From Verrucomicrobiota bacterium (GTDB taxonomy: Bacteria > Verrucomicrobiota > Verrucomicrobiia > Chthoniobacterales > Terrimicrobiaceae), in assembly GCA_026398285.1 (NCBI GenBank), contig JAPLTI010000029.1, positions 1 to 24,393 on the forward strand: DNA of 24,393 nt, in the 5' to 3' direction. Of this stretch, positions 15,404 through 22,327 are shown one piece after another. The first letter of the stretch is position 1. Each line of letters opens with the position of its first letter. Made by a program: the position numbers and the translations under genes. The notes under the pieces are model-generated. The model made no database searches. It was given only the letters and a program-made list of their open reading frames with translations, and was not told the origin of the DNA.

Positions 15404-16516
15404 TTATTCGCTGAAGAAGTGGCGACCTGTCGAGCCAGCTTCGGTTTTGTTGTCCACTTCCCAGTAGACGTCCTCAAAAATTGTCTCGGGTGCGGGAGAG
15501 TCGCTATCGATCGCAAACTGCGCGGCTACGTCCGCTTCGTCTTTCGCGGCTTCATCGATCGCCTCGGCCTCGGCTTCTGTGAGCACGCCTTCGTCCATGA
15601 GGCGTTTTTTCCAGAGGCTGATCGGGTCGTGGTGTGTCTTGTAGCGTTCGATTTCCTCGGGCGAGCGGTATTTCTTGGCATTCGCGTCGGCAACTGAATG
15701 GCCGTAGTAGCGGTAGGTATCGACTTCGAGAACGGTCGGGAGCGATTGCTCGTGTGCGCGGCGCATGGCGTTGGCAGTCTTGGCTCGCACCTCGTAGAGA
15801 TCCTCGCCGTTGGCGATATCCCAGACGATTCCATAGCCATCAGCACGCTCGGCGAGGCAATTTCTCATCGCTGAGGAGCGCTCGAGCGTTGTGCCCATCG
15901 AGTATTTGTTGTTCTCGATGATGTAAACAACAGGAAGCTTCCAGAGGGCGGCAAGGTTGAGGGATTCGTGGTAAGCGCCTTGGTTCACCGCGCCGTCGCC
16001 CATGAAACAGAGCGCACAGCCTTTCAGACCTTTGTATTTGAGCCCGTAAGCGAGTCCCAGCCCGAGAGGGGTCTGACCGCCTACGATTCCGTGTCCGCCC
16101 CAGTAGTTCTTGTCGGGAGCGAAAAAGTGCATCGATCCTCCCTTGCCACGTGAGCAACCAGTCGCTTTTCCAAAAAGTTCTGCCATACATTCATTCATGC
16201 CCATTCCCACAGCGAGGGCGTGTCCGTGGTCGCGGTAGGCTGTGATGACATGGTCGTTTTTACCCATGAGAGAAACGGTTCCCACGGCTACCGCCTCTTG
16301 CCCGATGTAGAGGTGGAGGAATCCACCCATCATGCCTTGGTTGTAATACTTGAGTGACGTCTGTTCGAAGCGCCGGATACGGATCATTTCCCTGAAAAAT
16401 CCGATTTTTTGCTTCGGCTTCAGCGAGGCATTGATTTCAGCGCGGGCGTAGTCTGCTGGATCCACGGCTACTTCGTCATCGGTGACACTTGGCATAGGGC
16501 TTGAGAGTTTGGGCAT
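15404..16516 (-). CDS. pdhA: Pyruvate dehydrogenase E1 component, alpha subunit
   Basis: Alpha subunit of E1, carrying most of the thiamine-diphosphate and Mg2+ site. It has 370 residues. The thiamine-diphosphate signature is GDGAVNQGAYHESLN (173-187) and continues to YIIENN at 203. Other family markers are the N-terminal MIRIRRFEQ (44-52), GFLHLYIGQEAVAVG (65-79), YRDHGHALAVGM (94-105), GKGGSMHFF (125-132) and YRYYGHSVAD (268-277). The N-terminal 35 residues are a variable extension common in bacterial E1-alpha. The ATG at 16516 is the first gene of the pdh-atp run and diverges from a glutamine amidotransferase gene across 140 bp. This two-chain E1 form differs from the single-chain AceE of enterobacteria. 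E1-alpha appears intact, in contrast to pdhC downstream. Confidence 0.95.
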   Translation of the reverse strand: MPKLSSPMPSVTDDEVAVDPADYARAEINASLKPKQKIGFFREMIRIRRFEQTSLKYYNQGMMGGFLHLYIGQEAVAVGTVSLMGKNDHVITAYRDHGHALAVGMGMNECMAELFGKATGCSRGKGGSMHFFAPDKNYWGGHGIVGGQTPLGLGLAYGLKYKGLKGCALCFMGDGAVNQGAYHESLNLAALWKLPVVYIIENNKYSMGTTLERSSAMRNCLAERADGYGIVWDIANGEDLYEVRAKTANAMRRAHEQSLPTVLEVDTYRYYGHSVADANAKKYRSPEEIERYKTHHDPISLWKKRLMDEGVLTEAEAEAIDEAAKDEADVAAQFAIDSDSPAPETIFEDVYWEVDNKTEAGSTGRHFFSE

Positions 16517-16656
16517 GGTGTTAAATGTCGTGCCGGCAGTCCGGACGAACGGCGCGCAGTTTTTCCATTCTCTGCACCCTTGGCAATGCAGAAATACAGG
16601 CGAAGGCGGCTTTTTTTAGTTTCCCCTCAGAAACTGGCATGCTGAGCTTTTTCGAC
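16517..16656. promoter_or_regulatory. Divergent promoter region between pdhA and the amidotransferase gene
   Basis: A 140-bp non-coding gap between two divergently read genes must hold the promoter of the pdh-atp run and that of the plus-strand gene. On the minus strand a TTGCCA with a poor AAAACT 17 nt away is the best pair I found, so exact promoters are not assigned. The gap contains a T7 run (about 16611-16617) and a clean inverted repeat at 16618-16635. The reading frame of the plus-strand gene is open back to 16525, but its family similarity begins only at 16657. Confidence 0.4.
16618..16635. repeat. 6-bp inverted repeat, possible operator
   Basis: AGTTTC and GAAACT flank a 6-nt spacer in the pdhA/amidotransferase divergent gap, 22 bp before the amidotransferase ATG. 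The symmetry and position would suit a regulator site. With only one copy and no family match this is a weak inference. Confidence 0.3.
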
Positions 16657-17355
16657 ATGAAAAAAGTTCTCTTCATTCAGCACGGGGATGTGGACAAGCC
16701 AGGTCTCGTTGCTGAAGTGCTTGCCGAACTCAGTATCGAGTTGTGCGTTATTCATCCCTATGCCGGCGAGCCTTTGCCGAGTGATGCCTCGGGCTTCGAT
16801 GGGCTTGTCCTTGGCGGTGGGGGGCAGAGTGCCTATGATGTCGAATTGTATCCCTACTTGGAGAGCGAATGTGGATTGGTTCGATCAGCCTTGGCATCCC
16901 AAAAACCAGTCCTCGGTTTGTGCTTGGGTGGTCAGTTGATCGCACGGGCGCTCAGAGTCAAGGTGCAGCGGGCGGAGCGCAAGGAGATTGGTTTTTTTCC
17001 TGTGACACTCACACGGGATGCTGCAGCAGATCCCATGGCTGGGGAACTTCCGGGAGTGTTCGGTGCGGCGCATTGGCACGGCGATGTCTTTGAGATTCCC
17101 GATGGCTCCGTTCGGTTGGCATCCACCGCCCTCACGCCGAATCAGATGTTTCGCCATGGCCAGAATTGTTACGGATTCCAGTTTCATCTGGAAATGACAC
17201 CTGCGCTTTTTGAGGAGCTGGTGAGGGACTCTGAGGATTATCTCGTGGACTCGGGGGCGGTGCCGGATGAGTTGATTCGGGAGGCCAGAGAAGTTTTGCC
17301 ACTTCTCGAGCCAAGCGCCCGCGCCGCATTCAAGAAGTGGGCAGGTTTTCTATGA
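16657..17355 (+). CDS. Class-I glutamine amidotransferase (GMP-synthase-like)
   Basis: Encodes 232 residues of the class-I glutamine amidotransferase fold. The nucleophile elbow is GLCLGGQLIARAL with Cys89. The other two triad members are His177 and Glu179 in GFQFHLEMT. GLVLGGGGQSAYD (49-61) matches the oxyanion-loop region and AHWHGDVFEIP (138-148) is typical of the GuaA-like stand-alone subgroup. No synthase domain is attached, so the acceptor of the ammonia, or whether it is a gamma-glutamyl hydrolase, cannot be told. The ATG at 16657 (MKKVLFIQH) is the best start; one at 16639 would add six residues. It is the only clear plus-strand gene. It diverges from pdhA, and its stop overlaps the helicase stop by 6 nt (convergent), with no terminator visible between them. 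Confidence 0.88.
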   Translation: MKKVLFIQHGDVDKPGLVAEVLAELSIELCVIHPYAGEPLPSDASGFDGLVLGGGGQSAYDVELYPYLESECGLVRSALASQKPVLGLCLGGQLIARALRVKVQRAERKEIGFFPVTLTRDAAADPMAGELPGVFGAAHWHGDVFEIPDGSVRLASTALTPNQMFRHGQNCYGFQFHLEMTPALFEELVRDSEDYLVDSGAVPDELIREAREVLPLLEPSARAAFKKWAGFL

Positions 17356-19692
17356 GACAGGTTTTTCAAGCGCCTGCCTCGCTGCAGCCTGAAGCTCATC
17401 CCATCGTGGGAACAGCGGATCTTCTGCGTGAAGAAGGTGCCGGAGTAGGCTTTTCCACTCTAGTATGGCACGCTCGATATCCCCTCGGCGGATAGAGTCG
17501 GTTTCTTTTTCCAGAGCACGCATTCCGCCGCTTCTGTGCAGAGACAAGGCTTCACATGCGCCCTCGCCGAACCCTGGACAGAGGCCGCCCTGAAGGTAGC
17601 CTTCATGGTCTATATGGCCGTAAATTTCCCGCGCCACGGCCGCCAGACGATGGCTCGGGCCATCAGCAAAATCCATGAAGCGCGGTCCGCCCCGCAGGTT
17701 GGCCAAGTGGGTGACGATGTCTTCAACCGGATAGGCCAAATCCTCCAGAGCGGCGGCGACCATAAGACCCTCGCCTCCCTGAAAACGACTGAAGAGCCGA
17801 CCGCGTGGAGTCGGTGAACCGCAGTCATCCACCAGACCCAGTTTTCGCCAAGCGTATGCTGCGGATCCCGGCGCAGGGTTGAATACGGGGGACTCCCCAA
17901 CTTCGAATGACGAACTCACCCGTCGCCGGGGAGGATCGAGGAGCGCGGTGCCATCAGGGAGGATGATCGCGCTGACGGGAATATTTGCGAGTGAAAGGCG
18001 CGCCATGAGGTTCGCCCCATGGCAAGCGGTGGAGTGAAAAAAACCAGGGGACCACTGGGATTCCAGCAGCGGGATGATATCGCGAATCAATTCGTCTTCG
18101 GTGAATGTCTCCGTTTTTCGCAGACCGAGGAGTTTTTGAATCCACGGAAGCGGCTCAAAATTGGTCCCCGCGAGACGCGCGATGGACACTTCCTTCCCAT
18201 AGGCAAAACTACGTCCTTCGGGGATTTTGCAGGCTCTGCCGTGGGGCAGTAATTCGAGGCTGTGTGGGTCGCGCAGCGCGGGGATCCACCGTTCTTTGTG
18301 GCGTGCGAGACAGAGGCCGAGAGGTCGCATTTGCTCCACAGCGGATTTGAGCGGATGCCAGCAATCGGCGAGACCGAGAAACTCGACTCTCGTTGGCCCA
18401 TGACGCTCGCTGGATGGTGATGTTCCGAGAGCGTTTGCCAAATCAGGCGCGATCTTCTGTCGGCTGAAAAGCCTCTCGCAAACCAGCGCGGCGCGGGCAA
18501 GGGGGCTGCTGCCATCGGATGCTCCGGCTTCCATGACCCGTAGCAGGGTTGGCCAATCCATTTGATTTACCCGTCGGAGTTGGCGAGGGGATGCGTCCAA
18601 CAGGCCGGGCAGATTCGGCGCAGTGAGAACAAAGCCCCGTTCATCAAGGCCTCTTCGTCCCGCTCGGCCAAACATCTGTAGCAACTCGTCCGAGCGGAGT
18701 TCGCGTTGGAAGCGCGCATCTCCGTAGCTGGTCGAAGTGACCATCACGGAACGAACAGAGAAATTGATCCCCGCCGCGAGGCCGGTGGTGGCGACGATGA
18801 CATGGAGCTTCCCGGCTTTGCCAAGCGGTTCGATCCAGTCGGCGCGGGCGGAGTAGGGGAGGCCGCTGTGATGAAAGGCAACGCGGTGCCGCAGGAGTCG
18901 CGTAAGGTCTCGGCCGAGCAGGTTTTGATCTTCCGGAGCCATGAGCAGAGGGCTGTCAACAGGCAGGGCTGCGGCGATCTGTGTCGCCATTTTTTCCGCG
19001 TCGCGTCGTCGCGGGGCAAAAAGCAGAAGGGGCGTGAGTCCTGCATGGAGAGCAGCCACAGCCACTCTTGGCCAGAAGCCATGCACCGAATCCGGCACGC
19101 GTGGCAGATTCTCTACTGGGAATTGGTCCAAGGGAACCGGACGATTCTTCACTTGGATCAACTCCACGCGCCGTCCGAGCCTTTTCAGCCACTCCGCGAT
19201 ATCTGCAGGGTTCCGCACACTACCACTCAGGAGCAGGAGCCGGGTGGATGCCAGAGGAAGAGCCATGGCCATGTCGGAGTTCAATCCTCGCTGGGCATCC
19301 GCAAGCATCTGGTATTCGTCGAGAATGAGGAACCCGGGTGCATTTCCGCTGAGAATGCGCTCGCGCTGGGTCTCCAATGTCGCCACCAAGACAGGGGCAT
19401 GGAGGTTCTCCGCGAGATCGCCTGTGGCGATGCCGACATTCCATCCGAGGGATTTCCATTCCCTCCATTTGTCGTTTGCCAGAGCGCGCGTTGGAACTGT
19501 GTAAACGGCCTGCCCGAGGCGGGCGGCTTCTGGTGTTTTCAGAAAAAGCTCAAAGACCCGCGTCTTGCCCGCACCTGTCGGGGCATCAATGATTACATCC
19601 GCACCAGTCTTCAGGTGACGCACCGCATCCTGCTGCCAGAGATCCGGCAAATTCAAGGGCGCGAATGGAACCTGAAAAACGGGGGAGTTCAA
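17350..19692 (-). CDS. Ski2-like superfamily-2 helicase
   Basis: Encodes 780 residues of an ATP-dependent SF2 helicase of the Ski2-like type, probably acting on RNA or structured nucleic acid. Motif I is APTGAGKT (37-44), motif Ia VPTRALANDK (66-75), motif II DEYQ (125-128), and motif III SGS (156-158). VAFHHSGLPYSARADWIE (271-288), TTGLAAGINF (302-311) and QMFGRAGRRG (339-348) are the Ski2/Mtr4-like IVa, V and VI motifs. The C-terminal 400 residues include a probable winged-helix and a long helical part, without an Mtr4 arch motif I can name. Motif II is DEYQ instead of the usual DExH. The gene starts with TTG at 19692, 2 nt after the DUF362 stop; no in-frame ATG follows before Met141, well past motif I, so TTG is needed. 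Substrate and pathway are unknown. Confidence 0.85.
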   Translation of the reverse strand: MNSPVFQVPFAPLNLPDLWQQDAVRHLKTGADVIIDAPTGAGKTRVFELFLKTPEAARLGQAVYTVPTRALANDKWREWKSLGWNVGIATGDLAENLHAPVLVATLETQRERILSGNAPGFLILDEYQMLADAQRGLNSDMAMALPLASTRLLLLSGSVRNPADIAEWLKRLGRRVELIQVKNRPVPLDQFPVENLPRVPDSVHGFWPRVAVAALHAGLTPLLLFAPRRRDAEKMATQIAAALPVDSPLLMAPEDQNLLGRDLTRLLRHRVAFHHSGLPYSARADWIEPLGKAGKLHVIVATTGLAAGINFSVRSVMVTSTSYGDARFQRELRSDELLQMFGRAGRRGLDERGFVLTAPNLPGLLDASPRQLRRVNQMDWPTLLRVMEAGASDGSSPLARAALVCERLFSRQKIAPDLANALGTSPSSERHGPTRVEFLGLADCWHPLKSAVEQMRPLGLCLARHKERWIPALRDPHSLELLPHGRACKIPEGRSFAYGKEVSIARLAGTNFEPLPWIQKLLGLRKTETFTEDELIRDIIPLLESQWSPGFFHSTACHGANLMARLSLANIPVSAIILPDGTALLDPPRRRVSSSFEVGESPVFNPAPGSAAYAWRKLGLVDDCGSPTPRGRLFSRFQGGEGLMVAAALEDLAYPVEDIVTHLANLRGGPRFMDFADGPSHRLAAVAREIYGHIDHEGYLQGGLCPGFGEGACEALSLHRSGGMRALEKETDSIRRGDIERAILEWKSLLRHLLHAEDPLFPRWDELQAAARQALEKPVS

Positions 19693-19694
19693 AA

Positions 19695-20807
19695 TCAGCG
19701 AACCTCAGGCTGGGACGGAGCAGATTGTTTGAACCCGGCAGGTGGCTCCGGGCGGGCTCCGACGCGGATGAGTTCGATTTCTTCTTCGCGGTGCTTGCCG
19801 AGATTTATCGCCGAGGCGCTTTGTAACCAGAGCGTCATTTTATCGAGCGAAGGAAGCCGCGAGGGAGTTCGGTTTTCGTTCAGGAGTCGCCCTGCCGTGG
19901 CATCGATCGCCACAGGGTCTTTGCTCATAAAGATCGAGTGATGGTCCACCAGGAAACCGGGATTTGGGAAAGGTCCGCCCGCATATTGCAGCACAAGGGC
20001 ATCAAGGATTGTGAGAACGACTTTACCATGAATCATGGCATCGGCGTAGATTTCCGCGAGGTAGGGGTCGCCGAAGTCCGGCGAGCGTGTGAATCGCCGC
20101 CAGTTGTCGAGATTCGGGAGGGTCATATTGGCCAGCGCGCCGTTCACTCCAGTGAGAAAACTATCGGTGAGGGAGGGGACATTGATGACCTTGTCCACTT
20201 CCTGGCTCAGAACCTTGGCATAATAGCTCGTGCTGCTGAGTTGCTCTCCGCCGCCGAGCATATCTTCAATTCGCGAACCGGTGCGGTCGCCAAAAACGCT
20301 GTCTCCCCAGATCAGGCGGCCAATGACAGGTGCGGTGATTTGTGATTTTGTGTCGTAGCCTGTGGCGGTATCGACCCATCTCAAGCGGTAGAGCGGGTCA
20401 TTGCGCGAGTAACCTGCAGCAAGAAGGTCATCAAGGTTGCGATCCCAGACAATGATGTTCGACGGCTGAACGCCTGCCGAAATGAGCCCCGTGGCTATGG
20501 CTTTGACCACGGCCGGATGCGTCCCGCTCACAGCGCCGCCAGAGGCCGCGACTTTGATGCCTACGCGGTCGCTTGCCTTGACGAGAGAGGCCCAGGCGGC
20601 AGCCGGGTTGGGTTTACCAGTGGTGGCACAAACCAAGTTGTCCACCATGCGCCGGACGACGGCAGGATTCGGAGTGCGGCGCTGCGCGAGGGATGATGTT
20701 TCCATCGCATAAAACACCTTCGCCTTTTCGGTCTGCTGTGCGCTGGCCGGGCCTGCCAAGAGCGAGACGAGGAAGAGGATTATTAAAGTGGATTTTAAAA
20801 AGCTCAC
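19695..20807 (-). CDS. Secreted DUF362 protein
   Basis: Encodes 370 residues. A Sec signal peptide (STLIILFLVSLLAGPASA) ends near residue 23. The mature part resembles DUF362 proteins, with RVGIKVA (81-87), NIIVWDRN (117-124) and SKDPVAIDATAG (295-306). The last is the conserved DPVA-D pattern of the family. Some DUF362 proteins carry a ferredoxin-like cluster domain; here only one Cys is present (C60), so there is no iron-sulfur cluster. The C-terminal tail is charged and Pro-rich. The family function is not known. GTG at 20807 overlaps the methyltransferase stop (GTGA), so it is translationally coupled to that gene. The helicase follows 2 nt after its stop. Nothing in the sequence links an exported protein to the cytoplasmic neighbours except this operon. 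Confidence 0.8.
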   Translation of the reverse strand: MSFLKSTLIILFLVSLLAGPASAQQTEKAKVFYAMETSSLAQRRTPNPAVVRRMVDNLVCATTGKPNPAAAWASLVKASDRVGIKVAASGGAVSGTHPAVVKAIATGLISAGVQPSNIIVWDRNLDDLLAAGYSRNDPLYRLRWVDTATGYDTKSQITAPVIGRLIWGDSVFGDRTGSRIEDMLGGGEQLSSTSYYAKVLSQEVDKVINVPSLTDSFLTGVNGALANMTLPNLDNWRRFTRSPDFGDPYLAEIYADAMIHGKVVLTILDALVLQYAGGPFPNPGFLVDHHSIFMSKDPVAIDATAGRLLNENRTPSRLPSLDKMTLWLQSASAINLGKHREEEIELIRVGARPEPPAGFKQSAPSQPEVR

Positions 20808-22327
20808 CGATGGATTTTAATATAGCGCTCAAGGTGGACATCGAAACCTCCCAGGTCGATGCGTTGTCTTATATCAAGCTTGAGGCGCAGGTCTGAAAGG
20901 CGGGTTGAAAGAGGGTTTGCAAAAACCAGAACGCCGCCGGGCTGGAGGACTCTCGCCGCTGTTTGAAAAAGATCGCCGATCAAGCCTGCAAGGTTGGGAA
21001 TCGGAACCCGGCGTCCCATCGGAGGGTTGGTGATGATCTGGCTTATCGAATTTGGTGCAACGCCGGCATTCCGGAAGTCTCCATGAAAAAAATCTGTCTT
21101 CACGCGGAGGCCGGATGCAGCAAGGTTCGATTTTGAAATATCGATGGCTGCCGCACTCTGGTCTGACCCCAAGAGCTTGACCACCCCGCCAAGGAGTCCG
21201 CGTTCGATTAACTCCAATCCAGATCCGCAAAACGGATCCCAAACAACATCCCTGCCCGAATCCTCCGCGAGGCGGGCCATGCAAGCTGCGAGCGGGGGAT
21301 GCGAGGCAGCGGGAACATCAAGTCTGCGGTAGGAAAAACGGGGGTCCGGCGACAGGCGGGGACGGAGTTCAACGGTAAAGTGCCTGCCATGCGGGTGAAC
21401 CTCCACCGCCCAGGGAGCGCTTCGAGCATCGTTCAGAATATCGGGGCACATGGCGTAGGCTCGATTGGCTATATCACGAACCAGACCTCTCTGGTGGCCA
21501 AGGGATGGGAATTCCAAACGGTAGCGTATAGCCCCCTGTGTGAGTTTTTTAAAAAGGCCACGAACCGGCGAAGCTGTGATCATCTCGGCGATTTCACGCG
21601 CATCAGGCTTGGGTATCGTTCCCAGAACCAAGGCGAGGGTGGCGAAGCATCGAAGGGATAGTAGATCGGAGAGTGTGAATGCGCATCGAGGGACCAGCTC
21701 CACAAGGCCGGGGCGCGAATCCTTGAACTCAAAAAGTCGACCCGCTTGCGGCGATGCCTGCATTTCCTGTCGGACGAATGATTCGAGTCCTCGGCGGCAA
21801 CGCAGGTGGATGCGAAGACCTGAAAAAACTGGAACGACTTCATTCAAGAGAATCCCCGAGGGTGACTCCTCCCGAGCCATGCTGGCCTTGACCTTGAGGG
21901 CGGTCTGAGCCGGAAGTTCTTCGGCCAATTCCAATGTGGCTTTGCCGCCAATTTTATCCAGGGCACGGGCGACATATTTTTTTTCCCTTTCCGGGGGATT
22001 GGATTTAAGGAGTAGTTCGATCAGGGCCTCCTCATCTGCGGAACCCGTTCCGATCTTCGGCAACGCGGCCATTGCATATCGGCGGATTTTTTCGTCCGAA
22101 TCCTTCAGAAGCGAGCGCAGCCATGAAGCGACTTCATTGAGTCGCGATTGGGGACCACTCTCCGAGAAGACAACTCCCACGGCGCGGACCAAACCGGCAT
22201 TTTGAGAGCGCGAGACCTGATCGGCGTTATTAAAATCGGTCACAAGCTTTCCCCAAAGTTCCTCCCATGTGAGGCGTCGAAGCTGCTTGTAGAGATCCTT
22301 TGCTGCGTTTGCTCGGGCGTTCTTCAT
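20804..22327 (-). CDS. HEAT-repeat / RNA-methyltransferase (RlmL/TrmN-like) fusion
   Basis: Encodes 507 residues. An N-terminal helical region (about 1-150) has HEAT-like repeats (VASWLRSLLKDSDEKIRRYAMAALPKIG, 66-93; KKYVARALDKIGG, 116-128). A middle domain (about 170-330), starting IHLRCRRGLESFVRQEM, has the look of a THUMP-type RNA-binding region. The C-terminal Rossmann methyltransferase has the S-adenosylmethionine motif DPFCGSG (364-370), the acidic GSDQS (387-391) and the catalytic NPPMG (434-438) of N-methylating enzymes. This layout fits 23S-rRNA or tRNA guanosine-N2 methyltransferases (RlmL/RlmKL N-terminal half, TrmN) but with an added HEAT region. I infer an RNA substrate from the THUMP-like part and the NPPMG motif. 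Start ATG 22327 overlaps the AsmA-like stop (ATGA). The stop overlaps the DUF362 GTG. DNA methylation is a less likely alternative. Confidence 0.75.
   Translation of the reverse strand: MKNARANAAKDLYKQLRRLTWEELWGKLVTDFNNADQVSRSQNAGLVRAVGVVFSESGPQSRLNEVASWLRSLLKDSDEKIRRYAMAALPKIGTGSADEEALIELLLKSNPPEREKKYVARALDKIGGKATLELAEELPAQTALKVKASMAREESPSGILLNEVVPVFSGLRIHLRCRRGLESFVRQEMQASPQAGRLFEFKDSRPGLVELVPRCAFTLSDLLSLRCFATLALVLGTIPKPDAREIAEMITASPVRGLFKKLTQGAIRYRLEFPSLGHQRGLVRDIANRAYAMCPDILNDARSAPWAVEVHPHGRHFTVELRPRLSPDPRFSYRRLDVPAASHPPLAACMARLAEDSGRDVVWDPFCGSGLELIERGLLGGVVKLLGSDQSAAAIDISKSNLAASGLRVKTDFFHGDFRNAGVAPNSISQIITNPPMGRRVPIPNLAGLIGDLFQTAARVLQPGGVLVFANPLSTRLSDLRLKLDIRQRIDLGGFDVHLERYIKIHR

Noticed and set aside
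14462..15697. Long plus-strand open frame over pdhB/pdhA (411 residues)
   Set aside because: It spans two intact genes on the other strand and crosses their intergenic gap; its composition is that of a shadow frame.
18706..19941. Long plus-strand open frame over the helicase/DUF362 genes (411 residues)
   Set aside because: Antisense to two genes with clear motifs; no domain recognised.
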